A stretch of DNA of 64,000 bases from Candidatus Thorarchaeota archaeon (GCA_021498125.1 JAIZWL010000001.1:1-64000); one strand, 5' to 3'; counted from the first letter of the stretch, positions 36,872 through 47,185 are shown. A program made the numbers and translations. The notes: generated by a model from the sequence alone, not told the origin.

Positions 36872-37032
36872 CTTACCTATTTTTCACAGTCCAACTAGCT
36901 CTGTGAAAAGGAGCAATTTCAACCACTTGAAGAGTTCATTTAAGCATTGTGTTAAGTATACTTCTGTTTGATTTACGCATAGTTGTCTAAACAGAAGATT
37001 TCTTATTGTTGATATATCCCGCTCACTTGACT

Positions 37033-37266
37033 ATGTCCGACCTCTCAAAAAACGCTCAATGTGTCTTACGCATCCTCCAAACTGCTGAGTCTTTGACGAC
37101 ATCAGAGATTTTGGAGATTGCCAGAAAAGAAGATTTCTCAGATCTCTGTAACGATTGCGCTGGTGGCGATTCTTTCGTTGCAGCAGCAAATGAGCTTGTC
37201 ACACAGGGTCTGATAACTAAAAAATTCGGGAAGGGCGGCTATCGCTGGTCATTAGTGAGGGAATAA
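37033..37266 (+). CDS. Small winged-helix-like protein with a CxxC
   Basis: A 77-residue protein from ATG 37033. AQCVLRILQTAESLTTSEILEIA followed by AANELVTQGLITKKFGKGGYRWSLV reads as a compact winged helix with a beta-wing end. CNDC near residue 39 could bind a metal or cluster. It ends 4 bases before the cysteine desulfurase, so the two form a unit; a sensor of sulfur or cluster status is possible but unproven. Confidence 0.6.
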   Translation: MSDLSKNAQCVLRILQTAESLTTSEILEIARKEDFSDLCNDCAGGDSFVAAANELVTQGLITKKFGKGGYRWSLVRE

Positions 37267-37270
37267 TATC

Positions 37271-38512
37271 TTGACTGACTGGGACAAGATTAGAGATGAC
37301 TTTCCCGTATTAAAGAGAGTCATCAATGGAAAGCCAATCGTATACTTGGACAGCGCGTGTATGTCGTTAAAGCCACGCCAAGTCGTCTCTGCAATGAACG
37401 AATATTATGAGAAGTTTCCTGCTTGTGGTGGTCGAAGCATTCATACTCTTGGGAAAGAGGTTTCTGAGGCCTACACGCTGGCTCGTGAAAAGATGGCGCG
37501 ATTTATCAATGCACCACAAGAAGAAGAATGCATATGGACCCGAAATGCCTCCGAGGCCATTAACATTGTTGCCCGGTGCCTCCGGTTTTCGGATCGGACC
37601 AAGATTGTTACTACCTCCCTTGAGCATCACAGTGGATCTCTTCCGTTTATAGAACGTGCAAAACGGGACGGTCTCAAAGTGGATATTGTCAAAGCACAAA
37701 ATGATGGGAGTTTTGATATCGAAGACTGGAAAGAAGCAATTGATAGTAATACGCGCTTGGTCTCAGTCGTTCACTCTTCCAACGTTACAGGCACAGTCGC
37801 GCCTCTACGCGAGATTGTTGAGATTGCCCATGATCATGGTGCCCTTGTACTGTCCGATGATGCGCAGTATGCACCTCATCATCCCATGGATGTTCAGGCG
37901 TTCGATGTTGATTTCTCGGTCCTTTCGATTCATAAGATGTGCGGGCCCTCAGGAATGGGGCTCCTGTATGGGAAACTAGACCTGCTCAAAGATATGGATA
38001 TGTTTCTCACTGGTGGTGATACTGTTGCGGATGTCCGTTATGAAAATGGAGAGATCATCCCCGAGTATTTGCCTCCTCCTGAGAAATTTGAAGCGGGTCT
38101 CCAAAATTATGCCGGAGCGATTGGTTCTGGTGCCGCTGCTGACTATCTCTCGGCAATTGGAATGGATGAGGTAGAAAAGCACGAACGTAAACTGTTAGCC
38201 GCTGCAATCTCCGGTCTTAAAGAATTGGATCATGTGCACATCTTAGGTACTGATGATGTATCCAAAAAGACTGGACTTGTCACCTTTACAGTCGATACTG
38301 TTAGTTCAGCTCATGATGTTGCAACATTTCTCAATGATGAGTATGCTGTAATGGTCCGAAGCGGAGCGCATTGTGTTCATCCTTTCCATTATCAACAAGG
38401 TATTCTCCCCAGTGTTGGAACTGCCCGGGCGAGTTTCTATCTCTATAACAATGAACACGATGTGGAGGTATTCCTTGAAGGAATGCGCCGCTTGATTGAG
38501 ATGAGCTCCTAA
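37271..38512 (+). CDS. Cysteine desulfurase, SufS/CsdA type
   Basis: A 413-residue PLP enzyme that removes sulfur from cysteine for cluster or thionucleoside synthesis. TTSLEHHSGSLPF and the PLP lysine in SIHKMCGPSG near residue 221 are present, and the persulfide cysteine is in RSGAHCVHP near 367. The start is TTG just after the winged-helix gene. No SufBC scaffold genes are adjacent, so its acceptor is unknown. Isopenicillin epimerase-like relatives are excluded by the active-site Cys. Confidence 0.9.
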   Translation: MTDWDKIRDDFPVLKRVINGKPIVYLDSACMSLKPRQVVSAMNEYYEKFPACGGRSIHTLGKEVSEAYTLAREKMARFINAPQEEECIWTRNASEAINIVARCLRFSDRTKIVTTSLEHHSGSLPFIERAKRDGLKVDIVKAQNDGSFDIEDWKEAIDSNTRLVSVVHSSNVTGTVAPLREIVEIAHDHGALVLSDDAQYAPHHPMDVQAFDVDFSVLSIHKMCGPSGMGLLYGKLDLLKDMDMFLTGGDTVADVRYENGEIIPEYLPPPEKFEAGLQNYAGAIGSGAAADYLSAIGMDEVEKHERKLLAAAISGLKELDHVHILGTDDVSKKTGLVTFTVDTVSSAHDVATFLNDEYAVMVRSGAHCVHPFHYQQGILPSVGTARASFYLYNNEHDVEVFLEGMRRLIEMSS

Positions 38513-38560
38513 CATATTCACCTTTTGCTCTATATGGTGTCTGAGGCCTTAATGGTTCAT

Positions 38561-40327
38561 TTATTCCATTAATGCCTCTACTCTTTTTGATTCTTTATCT
38601 ATCTCTGCTGCCAGATCTGGGAATAATAGTGCTGAAACCGCAATCTCTGTTGAGTCTCTGAAACGGGTCACTCTCCCCTTTACAACTACTCTGGCTCCAA
38701 GTATTCGATGAGCGTTCTTGTCAAAAGGCTCTGTAGGATTTCCCGTCTTTGAGATTAGATCTTGAGCCTCAGCAGCGTTCATCCCAAGTAATTGTTCTCC
38801 CGCCTCGCCAAAGAGTGTGATAGGGATCGAGCCTGAGCCATCATCAAGAGTCACCTTGTATAGCATCCTATACTCTGGTGCTGCAACATCTCCACAGGCG
38901 GGACACTTGAACTGGCCCCCTTCTTCTTCGAGCTTCTTCTTGCAATTAGGACACGCTGGATATACTGGACTTCTCTGGGAGATCGCCATGATAATTCCGC
39001 TCACCTCGACGTTTTTGCCCTCACTGTTCTCATCTAGGGACTCGATGAGTACTCTACCCGTCTTTGGCATAGGTGTGGACGTAATTGTTATCCGTGATAC
39101 ATCCAAGTCTTTGAGGCCGGATCCTTCAGGATTGATCTCGATCTCCGCTTTGCGTCCGACATGAAACTCGACCCCGCCCCGAAATCCATCCTTGACGTAT
39201 CCGTGTTTTATTCTGACAACATCTCCTTCTTCAAGCGCCTTGATTGAAGTCACGTCATCATTCCAGAATGTAACACGCACCGTTGCAGTACCATCAGTGA
39301 CTAAGATATTCTGAACTTGGCCCTCCTTGCCGCCTCGTTCAAAGGTTGAAACAGGAAATATCTTGACGACCTTCCCCTCGATATCTACATCTCTCATCTC
39401 AGTAGAAAGTTCGGAAATGGGCTGCATCCCCACTTCCTCAAATGTTGGAGTGGTTGGCGCCACTGCATCAATGGACTCCTTAAGATTACGTTCAATCGTG
39501 GATGTTCTGCCCGCATGAACCTCAACATCTCCATAACGCCCTTTGCGTGTATATGCTCCAGAGAGTCTGATGACCTCGCCTTCCTGTGCTTCTTGCATCT
39601 GTTCAGCAAATGCATCCCAGAACACAACTCGTGTAGTACCTGTTTCATCCGCTCCAATAACACTGAGTACCTTTCCCTCCCCTCCGTCCTTGCGAGTAAA
39701 TGTCGATAATCCGAAGACTCGTTGAACACTGAATAAGATTGTAATGTCGTACATGCCCTCTTGAAGGTCCTTTATCTTGGTGGACTCGCCAGCTTTCACA
39801 TCTATATCGATCTCTTTAGCCTCATACTCGTCAAGTACTTTGAAGCCACCCATGCGCCCGAGATTGAGCTCTAATGTATCTCTCAGGCCTCGCTTGACAT
39901 AGGCATTACGAATCTGAATCCAATCGCCTATGTTTACTACTCCATCAGACACTACTTTTGTCATCTCATCCCAGAGAACGACTCGGATCTTTCCTGTATC
40001 ATCTGCAATCGTGATACTTGTGACCTTACCTGTGCCTCCACCAGAACGGGAGAACTCACGGACTGTATTAATCCCAACGACCTTTGCGGTCAACGTGACA
40101 CTTCGAGTGCCCTCGGTGATCTCTTCAATCTTCATTCTTGGACGGGGTGATAGTTGTTGGAGATCGATTCCCAGATCCCGCGCTACGATCATGGCGGCGG
40201 ACTCTTCATTTACAAGATCGGGACCCATCTGTTCCCGTTTTTCTTGGATCATCTCCATGACCGCCTTGCGATCTAACTCGGAGCGATGCTTCAAAATCAG
40301 TTCGATTGTCTGTTCAAGTGTTAGCAC
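38561..40327 (-). CDS. rpa: Replication protein A, multi-OB single-strand DNA binding protein
   Basis: 588 residues. A helical N terminus (about 1-60) is followed by four OB-fold repeats seen as recurring GTGKVTSITIADDTGKIRVVLWDE-like units near 90, 200, 330 and after 430. A CPNCKKKL...CPACG zinc finger near residue 468 lies inside the last OB fold, as in archaeal RPA large proteins. It coats ssDNA in replication and repair. It is divergent from the PolD gene, 166 bases away. Confidence 0.93.
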   Translation of the reverse strand: MLTLEQTIELILKHRSELDRKAVMEMIQEKREQMGPDLVNEESAAMIVARDLGIDLQQLSPRPRMKIEEITEGTRSVTLTAKVVGINTVREFSRSGGGTGKVTSITIADDTGKIRVVLWDEMTKVVSDGVVNIGDWIQIRNAYVKRGLRDTLELNLGRMGGFKVLDEYEAKEIDIDVKAGESTKIKDLQEGMYDITILFSVQRVFGLSTFTRKDGGEGKVLSVIGADETGTTRVVFWDAFAEQMQEAQEGEVIRLSGAYTRKGRYGDVEVHAGRTSTIERNLKESIDAVAPTTPTFEEVGMQPISELSTEMRDVDIEGKVVKIFPVSTFERGGKEGQVQNILVTDGTATVRVTFWNDDVTSIKALEEGDVVRIKHGYVKDGFRGGVEFHVGRKAEIEINPEGSGLKDLDVSRITITSTPMPKTGRVLIESLDENSEGKNVEVSGIIMAISQRSPVYPACPNCKKKLEEEGGQFKCPACGDVAAPEYRMLYKVTLDDGSGSIPITLFGEAGEQLLGMNAAEAQDLISKTGNPTEPFDKNAHRILGARVVVKGRVTRFRDSTEIAVSALLFPDLAAEIDKESKRVEALME

Positions 40328-40493
40328 GGGTCGTTCATCCTCTCATGTGTCTCGTACAAGAATTATTGTTGTCCATTGCTTTAAAGCCTCACTGCTCGGT
40401 CACAGCGAGTTCGATGTTCCCATTTATTATCGTTGGCTATTTCACCAGTCCAAAAGCTCAAATGGCGATACCTAACATACACCCTGACCGATT

Positions 40494-43400
40494 GTGACTG
40501 ATGAAGAACTAAGCCTACCCACTCATAGCCCCCATTACGGCGTATACTTCAACTCTCTCAACGAGGAGATAAAAAAGATCTATACGATTGCTGAGGCCGC
40601 CCGCTCAATGGGTTTTGATCCTCAGACCAAGGTGGAAATCCCTCCAGCCCACGATGTTGCAGCGAGGGTTGAGGCGACCCTTGAAGGCCCAGTTGGGGTT
40701 GCAAGACGGATACGCGAATTACAGGAAGACAGTTCCCGAGAAGAGGTGGCTTTTCAAGTCGCAAAAGAGATTGCTCTTGGTGACCTTGGGGGGATTGAGG
40801 ACCGCGAGAAGGCTGCAGATAAGGCAGTACGAGTCGCATTGGCAATTCTCACAGAGAGTATTACGGCAGCTCCCCTTGAGGGGATCGCAAAAGTTCGCAT
40901 TCGTGGTTCCGGGGATGAGCGATATTTGGCGCTCTATTTGGCTGGGCCGATACGTGCCGCTGGTGGTACTGAGGCGGCCGTCACAGTACTTGTTGCTGAC
41001 TATGTTCGTCAAGTCTTGGAGCTTCCTCCATTGACCTCTACTCCTGAAGAGGTCGATCGTGCTTTTGAAGAGGTGGAACTCTATTCTCGCGCTGTTCATC
41101 TACAATATCCTATTCACGAAGACCTGATTCGATACGCAGCTGAACACTTGCCGATTATGTTGACAGGCGAGCCTACAGAAGAGTTTGAGGTATCTGGCAC
41201 CCGTGATCTTCCCAGAATCGAGACGAACCGGGTCCGCGGAGGCGCTGTTCTGGTCCTTAACGACGGAGTTGTGGGGCGTGCAGCCAAACTTGCACGTATC
41301 GTGGATCGTGTCAAGATTCCTGGTTGGGAATGGCTCAATGAGATTGCACTTCGTCTCTCTAAGACAAAAAAGGCCGAGAAGTCTGATGACGAGTCGAAAG
41401 AAAAGGGAATTGCCCCCAAACCGGATTATCTGGCCGATGTGATTGGTGGGCGGCCTGTCTTTACACACCCCATGCGTCCTGGTGGATTCAGGTTACGATA
41501 CGGCCGGTCTCGTAATACGGGACTTGCCGGGGTTGGCATTCATCCTGCAACTATGCATATTGTTGATGACTTCCTTGCCACAGGGACTCACATACGTACC
41601 GAACGACCCGGGAAAGGGTCTATTGTTGCTCCGGTCGATACAATCGAAGGCCCCATAGTCCTTCTTGATGATGGAACTGTGCTTCAAGTAAATACTGTCA
41701 CCGATGCAATGCGTCTACGAGATCGCGTACGAAAAATCCTCTTTCTGGGTGACATTCTAATTGCTCTTGGAGAGTTCCTTGAAAATAATCATCCTCTAGT
41801 TCCATCAGGGTATTGTGAAGAATGGTGGTCTCATGATTTAGAGCGTGTGCTGGCTGATATATCCCCCTCATCCCTTCAAAGGCGCCTCAAGAAGTGTAAG
41901 ATCTCAACAGAAGAACTCTCCACATGGATCCACGAGCCCCTCAAACACCATCCTACTGCCGAACAGGCCGTTTCCCTATCTACTACATTCGGCGTTCCCT
42001 TGCACCCACGATACCTCTATCGTTGGGCGATTCTCTCTCCCGATGAGCTGGTGAGATTGAGGGATTGGATACTAGATTCGATGACAATAGACTCCACCTC
42101 AAATGGGTCTCAAATTTTGTTGCCCTCGTCTGATGAGTTTAAGGCGTTATTAGAAAAACTAGGGGTTCCACATGCATATGATTCCGACCGAACCCATATC
42201 ATTCTTTCAGATCCCTCCGTTTCAATACTTGCTCAATTGGGTGATGCGGATGCTTCAATGACCGGTGAATCATCTCTTGCGATGATCTCCTCTGTGGCTC
42301 ATGTACCACTCCGTGATCGACTCGGTGTTGCAATTGGGGCTCGTATGGGTCGCCCCGAAAAAGCCGAAGAGCGTCGTATGCGCCCTCCCGTGCAGACGCT
42401 GTTTCCCGTAGGTAGAGATCTGGGAAGCGAACGTAATCTTGAGCGGGTTGCAAAAGAGATTGATCATCAGTATGCGTTGTCCAGTGATGGGGCCTCTGTT
42501 GATCTCTCATCTAAAGGCCGTTCAGGTGTTTCAGTTGAGATGGTCACACGTATATGCCCGAGTTGTGGCAATGAGACCTTCGAATCGCGATGCCCTACCT
42601 GTGGAGTACACACAAACATTCTCCGTTATTGCTCCCAGGAAGGTTGTGGTCTGCCAATTGATGAGAGCACTGGAATGTGCCCACGAAGCCATGATATCAA
42701 TCTGATTCGTGCCACAAAAAAATACGCTCTTGATTTTCAGAGTGTCTTGCAACGAGTGAAAGAAGAGATCGGGGAGCCCCAGACCTATGGAGTTCGGGGG
42801 GTTCTAGGTCTGACCAATAGCCTAAAGATTCCCGAGTATCTTGGAAAAGGAATACTACGTGCCAAGCACTCGGTCTATTGCTATCGGGATGGCACTGCAC
42901 GATTTGATGCAACCGATGCGCCGCTCACTCATTTCATTCCCCGAGAGATTGGTGTTTCTATCGAGAAATTACACAGCTTGGGATACCATACTGATTACAT
43001 GGGCAACCCTCTAGAATCCGATGAGCAAGTGGTCGAACTAAAAGTACAGGATATTATTGTCCCCGAAAATTGTGCTGATTATCTTCTACGTGTGGGCAAG
43101 TTCGTGGATGATAGTCTTGAAAAAATCTACGGCCTCAAGCGCTATTACAAATTTAAGGCGTTCAATGATATCATAGGCCAACTTGTCATTGGTCTGGCCC
43201 CACATACTTCTGCTGGGATTATCGGACGTATTATTGGGTTTACAAATGCAAGCGTCTGTTATGCCCATCCATATTGGCATGCCGCAAAGCGCAGAAATTG
43301 TGATGGGGACGAGGATGCTGTTATTCTCGTTCTCGATGCACTACTCAACTTCTCAAAGTCTTTTCTTCCTGCTGGCCGTGGTGGCTTCATGGATGCGCCA

Positions 43401-44039
43401 CTTGTTCTCTCAGTGATTCTTAATCCGGAAGAGGTCGATGATGAGAGTCATAATATGGAAATCTGTGATCGATACCCCGCCGAGTTTTATGACAAGGTGG
43501 CTGAGGGGAAGCATCCCAAAGAAGTAGAAGGTCTTGTGGATATAATTGCTCGGCGACTTGATACAGAGGCTCAATATGAGGGATTTGCATTTACTCATGG
43601 GACTTCATCATTTGATGCTGGTCCTCGGAATACACGCTATAAGACACTTGGTAGTATGGTCGAGAAACTCGATGCGCAACTCAAGTTGGCTCGATTGATC
43701 AGTGCTGTAGATGCTCAAGATGTGGCTGAGCGTGTTCTAGCACACCATTTTATTCGTGATATCCGTGGGAATTTACGGGCCTATTCAACTCAAAAAATAC
43801 AATGCCTGAAATGTCATCGTGTATATCGTCGTATACCTCTCTCTGGAACTTGTGTATGTGGTGCACCGCTCTCTCTTACTGTACGCCAGAAGAATATCTC
43901 GAAGTATATGGGTGTGGCTAAGAAGATGATTGAGGAATACAATTTGAGCGCTTATCTCAAAGAGCGGATTCGACTTATTGAAGTGTCTCTTAGTACCCTT
44001 TTCTATTCCGAACAGACTTCGCTTACAGATTATTTCTGA
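40494..44039 (+). CDS. polC: DNA polymerase D large subunit DP2
   Basis: The catalytic subunit of the archaeal replicative polymerase PolD, 1181 residues. The active-site segment NCDGDEDAVILVLDALLNFS is near residue 940, followed by LPAGRGGFMDAPLVL. Zinc clusters CPSCGNETFESRCPTCG near 685 and CLKCHRVYRR...CVCG near 1103 are intact. No intein is inserted, which is notable because DP2 often carries one. GTG 40494 is the start. The exonuclease subunit DP1 is not in the window. Confidence 0.96.
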   Translation: MTDEELSLPTHSPHYGVYFNSLNEEIKKIYTIAEAARSMGFDPQTKVEIPPAHDVAARVEATLEGPVGVARRIRELQEDSSREEVAFQVAKEIALGDLGGIEDREKAADKAVRVALAILTESITAAPLEGIAKVRIRGSGDERYLALYLAGPIRAAGGTEAAVTVLVADYVRQVLELPPLTSTPEEVDRAFEEVELYSRAVHLQYPIHEDLIRYAAEHLPIMLTGEPTEEFEVSGTRDLPRIETNRVRGGAVLVLNDGVVGRAAKLARIVDRVKIPGWEWLNEIALRLSKTKKAEKSDDESKEKGIAPKPDYLADVIGGRPVFTHPMRPGGFRLRYGRSRNTGLAGVGIHPATMHIVDDFLATGTHIRTERPGKGSIVAPVDTIEGPIVLLDDGTVLQVNTVTDAMRLRDRVRKILFLGDILIALGEFLENNHPLVPSGYCEEWWSHDLERVLADISPSSLQRRLKKCKISTEELSTWIHEPLKHHPTAEQAVSLSTTFGVPLHPRYLYRWAILSPDELVRLRDWILDSMTIDSTSNGSQILLPSSDEFKALLEKLGVPHAYDSDRTHIILSDPSVSILAQLGDADASMTGESSLAMISSVAHVPLRDRLGVAIGARMGRPEKAEERRMRPPVQTLFPVGRDLGSERNLERVAKEIDHQYALSSDGASVDLSSKGRSGVSVEMVTRICPSCGNETFESRCPTCGVHTNILRYCSQEGCGLPIDESTGMCPRSHDINLIRATKKYALDFQSVLQRVKEEIGEPQTYGVRGVLGLTNSLKIPEYLGKGILRAKHSVYCYRDGTARFDATDAPLTHFIPREIGVSIEKLHSLGYHTDYMGNPLESDEQVVELKVQDIIVPENCADYLLRVGKFVDDSLEKIYGLKRYYKFKAFNDIIGQLVIGLAPHTSAGIIGRIIGFTNASVCYAHPYWHAAKRRNCDGDEDAVILVLDALLNFSKSFLPAGRGGFMDAPLVLSVILNPEEVDDESHNMEICDRYPAEFYDKVAEGKHPKEVEGLVDIIARRLDTEAQYEGFAFTHGTSSFDAGPRNTRYKTLGSMVEKLDAQLKLARLISAVDAQDVAERVLAHHFIRDIRGNLRAYSTQKIQCLKCHRVYRRIPLSGTCVCGAPLSLTVRQKNISKYMGVAKKMIEEYNLSAYLKERIRLIEVSLSTLFYSEQTSLTDYF

Positions 44040-44069
44040 CAGCGTATTTTGTTCAGGTCACTTGAAGTT

Positions 44070-44918
44070 TCACAGTCCTATGGCAAGTTTTAGCAGGTTT
44101 CTATCCTCAATCATCCCAATCAGATTACCTGCCGCTGAGAGCACAGGTGCCTGATCTATGTCGTATTTGCGTAGTATCTTTACACACTCTGAAACCGATG
44201 TCACTTCGGTCACATTAATGATTTTTTTAGTCGTCACTTGGCCGACCTCGACTGCTGGGAGTTTCAATAGCTTTCTAGTGACAACAAGAAATTCTTTTGA
44301 AGTCCATCCCCAATCTACTGCATTCTCTGTTCCACTGAATGTTGTGGAAATATTATCTTCGATTGTTTCTTCCGAGAGCCGTATGAAATCGCTGGCAGTG
44401 ATCATTCCTGTTACGCCCCCTGCGTCATCAAGTACAACAAGCGCATTTTGCCCTGCCATGTCCAAGATCATGTATGCTAAAGGTAGCGGCGTTCTATCCC
44501 ATACAGAAACAATCTGACGCTTGATATAATCTCTGATTTGCATCTGATTAAACTTTTCAGAGTCTTCAAGAAGTACTCCAAGGATATCTGGTACAGATAC
44601 AAGCCCTACTAATTCATTTTTATCGACTACTGGGAGTCTTCGATAACTGTTTTCAAACATAATTTTGGCTGCTGTAATGATGTCCGTGTCAGGCGTGACA
44701 GTTGTGGGATCTCGTACCATAAGCATGGCAATCTGATCCTCGTCTGCTTTCCTGAGCAGATCCGTCCTTGTCACTATACCCACAAGGTGTTTTGTGCCTT
44801 TCTTGACAACTGGTAGGCCATTAATCTGTTTTTCAGCCATTATCCGCAGAACATCTTCCCTTGTGCCTGGCACAGAGATGTGTACTACGTCTGATTGCAT
44901 ACAATCGACTACCTTCAT
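44070..44918 (-). CDS. Protein with four CBS domains
   Basis: A 282-residue protein made only of two CBS pairs. Repeated blocks read PVVKKGTKHLVGIVTRTDLL, RRLPVVDKNELVGLVSVPDIL, and later ALVVLDDAGGVTGMITASDFI and QAPVLSAAGNLIGMIEDRNLL. CBS pairs bind adenosyl ligands and regulate partners, but none is fused or adjacent. It is convergent with PolD. Confidence 0.88.
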   Translation of the reverse strand: MKVVDCMQSDVVHISVPGTREDVLRIMAEKQINGLPVVKKGTKHLVGIVTRTDLLRKADEDQIAMLMVRDPTTVTPDTDIITAAKIMFENSYRRLPVVDKNELVGLVSVPDILGVLLEDSEKFNQMQIRDYIKRQIVSVWDRTPLPLAYMILDMAGQNALVVLDDAGGVTGMITASDFIRLSEETIEDNISTTFSGTENAVDWGWTSKEFLVVTRKLLKLPAVEVGQVTTKKIINVTEVTSVSECVKILRKYDIDQAPVLSAAGNLIGMIEDRNLLKLAIGL

Positions 44919-45054
44919 AATGCTGCGACTCCGGTATCGAGAAGATTGCCAGCGCCCATTGAGAGGGAATATCCACTGGACGCTTTTGTTCCATTCTCAT
45001 ACCACTCCTTTTTAATATATCTTTCAACAATATGTCTAGTAAAATGGTCGTAGT

Positions 45055-45618
45055 TTACCATGGATGTTTCTTAAATCCCAAGAGATATCCCATCACGTTA
45101 CTAATATAATGAATTAACAATGTAAAACCAATGAGTATCATCACAAAGATGTGATTGGGTCTGATAAAAGGGGCGGCAATAAGCAATCCGAGAATGATAA
45201 ATCCCAATTGATCCAATACTGGTGCTGGCCCCCCACTTTGGAGGTTAATTCTCCGTTTTATGAATGAGCCTACCATGTCTCCAAGAAGGGCCCCAATTGA
45301 CATTGCGAAGGCAGCTTGGACATTTATGAAAAGTACTGTCTCCATCTCAGTTGTGATTGTGACATATTGACTTAGTACTGGTACGATATATGGCACGGCA
45401 GCAGCTTGAAGTGTCCCCGTAATTGTGCCAAAAACGACGCCGACTATGAATCCTCTCACAGTCTTCCCATCGCCAAGAAGTCTTCTCCCGTCTCGAAATA
45501 GATGCCCCCCATCTATGGGCCTGCCACCGCCAAAGATGACTGGGGTTGCATTTGCGATCCATGCAGGAAGACCTAACCAAATCGCAAGTTCAATTAATGC
45601 CAGTTCCTTGTACATCAC
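45055..45618 (-). CDS. carS: CDP-archaeol synthase CarS
   Basis: Transfers CTP to digeranylgeranylglyceryl phosphate in archaeal phospholipid synthesis. The 187-residue membrane protein has five hydrophobic segments; ANATPVIFGGGRPIDGG and GDGKTVRGFIVG near residues 24 and 50 are the DUF46/CarS signature, and GDMVGSFIKRR near 113 is the conserved cytosolic loop. It lies 31 bases downstream of radB on the same strand and complements the G1PDH gene seen earlier. Confidence 0.93.
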   Translation of the reverse strand: MMYKELALIELAIWLGLPAWIANATPVIFGGGRPIDGGHLFRDGRRLLGDGKTVRGFIVGVVFGTITGTLQAAAVPYIVPVLSQYVTITTEMETVLFINVQAAFAMSIGALLGDMVGSFIKRRINLQSGGPAPVLDQLGFIILGLLIAAPFIRPNHIFVMILIGFTLLIHYISNVMGYLLGFKKHPW

Positions 45619-45649
45619 TTTCTCTTGTCTGGTATTTCTTCAGGCCATA

Positions 45650-46357
45650 TCATTGTTTCTTATACTGCAGGCCTTCGGCGAAACCGTTCATAGTGAGAAT
45701 CAGATGGCAAGATGATGGACTGTACCCATCAGCTATCAGTTCGATGGTGCGTTCTCCACTCTTCTGGCCTATTGATACCTTGAGCGTGGTATCAGCCCAA
45801 TACTCCATTATGTTTCTTGCAACAGGTTCAAACTCGTTATATTGCCCTCCCATATGTGCCCGGACCTGATTCAGGACTAATACAATGGCATCATGATGTC
45901 TTGCTAAACCCTTCAGTATTCCCGCCTGTCTATTTAATTCTCTATGTGCTTCATAGTTACGTTTTTTCCCCTCGAGACTGGCCCTATATAACCGAGTAAG
46001 AGTGTCTACAATTATTAATCGCGTATTCTCTCGCATGAAAATCTCTGCATCCTCTAGAAGAATTCCTTGTTCCTCGAAGGTTTTCGGTGTGAGTACATGA
46101 ATGGTATCACTAAGGTGGGAAAAGGATGTCTCTGCAATCTGTTCTAACCGTTCAATTGGTGATCCCGCTTCCGCATTGATGAAGAGCACATTAAGCCCCT
46201 CTTTATGTGCGGCACTTGCAGCTATGAGTGCCAGAGTCGTCTTGCCTGCTGCGGCCTCTCCATAGATCTGAGTGAACCTTCCTGTTTCAAGTCCACCCCC
46301 AAGGAGACCGTCAACGCAGGGTACACCAAGAGGAAGCTTCATAGTATCCTTCGCCAA
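45650..46357 (-). CDS. radB: DNA repair and recombination protein RadB
   Basis: A 235-residue RecA-family ATPase, the archaeal RadA paralogue that lacks the N-terminal HhH domain. Walker A GEAAAGKTTL is near residue 34 and Walker B LIIVDTL near 117; VLVLNQVRAHMGG near 158 is the L1-like segment. It may modulate RadA. It is divergent from the RuvC-like gene with 51 bases between, and upstream of carS. Confidence 0.88.
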   Translation of the reverse strand: MAKDTMKLPLGVPCVDGLLGGGLETGRFTQIYGEAAAGKTTLALIAASAAHKEGLNVLFINAEAGSPIERLEQIAETSFSHLSDTIHVLTPKTFEEQGILLEDAEIFMRENTRLIIVDTLTRLYRASLEGKKRNYEAHRELNRQAGILKGLARHHDAIVLVLNQVRAHMGGQYNEFEPVARNIMEYWADTTLKVSIGQKSGERTIELIADGYSPSSCHLILTMNGFAEGLQYKKQ

Positions 46358-46408
46358 ACACTGAATTAATACGATTATCTGATAAGCGTAGCTACTTGAG
46401 GAACAAAC

Positions 46409-47185
46409 ATGTCATGGCCGAGGCTTGTTGTGGCTGTTGAGAATCCCACGATTCGCTTTCTATTATTAGATCGCCTGAATCAGCTCGGCATTCAATTCTT
46501 GATGTGTGATCTTGATGATGCAATTTGTGAGGTTGCATCTGTAGTACTGAGCGACCACATTGAACGGGATGTTTCCTCCAAGCGTTTTGTTCTTATTCGT
46601 GATAGTGATGATATTGAGAGTGCTCTGATTGCTACATTGATTCGTCTTCATGGAATACACACTCCTCTATTTGCGGTAATCGGAATCGATCCTGGTCTTC
46701 GTTTTGGTATTGCATTAGTCGTTGACGGGATTCTGATTCATTCTCTTCCGGCTTCTACACCTAGCGCCGCCGCTTCGGTGACAACGCGGTGGGCCTCCAT
46801 TTTGCGCCATCGTTTTGCCGCATGTGAACTGGTCATTCGTGTTGGTCGTGGCTCGCCCCTTTTTGCAACCTTATTCCTTCGCACATTGAATTGGCGGTCT
46901 AAGCGGTTTGTTGTAGAACTTGTTGACGAACATCATACAACACTTACCAGTGGTTCCCATAATGATCAGTCCTCAGCTGCGCTAATTGCCCAGCGCCCCG
47001 GAAGCTCGGCCGAAACGATGTCATTAGAATTAGAGCATAAGGAGGGCTATATCCGCTTGTTGAAGCGTCTTTTTCAGCGTCTGACTGGTGGTGCCATGTT
47101 GTCTACAGAGATTGCTGACAGAATTCTATCAGGAACAATGTCTCTTGATGAGGCTGTTGCGAATTATTCTTCAAAAAAGGAATGA
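46409..47185 (+). CDS. RuvC-like RNase H-fold protein
   Basis: A 258-residue protein whose central domain begins GIDPGLRFGIALVVDG near residue 93, the first-strand motif of the RuvC/RNase H superfamily with the catalytic Asp. A later acidic VELVDEHH near residue 170 and HNDQSSAALIA near 188 could give the remaining carboxylates. The first 85 residues are a separate alpha/beta region. Adjacent to RadB and XPD, a recombination or repair nuclease is plausible but untested. It overlaps XPD convergently by 22 bases. Confidence 0.65.
   Translation: MSWPRLVVAVENPTIRFLLLDRLNQLGIQFLMCDLDDAICEVASVVLSDHIERDVSSKRFVLIRDSDDIESALIATLIRLHGIHTPLFAVIGIDPGLRFGIALVVDGILIHSLPASTPSAAASVTTRWASILRHRFAACELVIRVGRGSPLFATLFLRTLNWRSKRFVVELVDEHHTTLTSGSHNDQSSAALIAQRPGSSAETMSLELEHKEGYIRLLKRLFQRLTGGAMLSTEIADRILSGTMSLDEAVANYSSKKE

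Noticed and set aside
40494-44039. Intein in PolD DP2
   Set aside because: Length is normal and active-site segments are uninterrupted.
44833-45030. 65-codon frame overlapping the CBS gene start
   Set aside because: It overlaps most of its length with the CBS protein in another frame and has no protein-like pattern.
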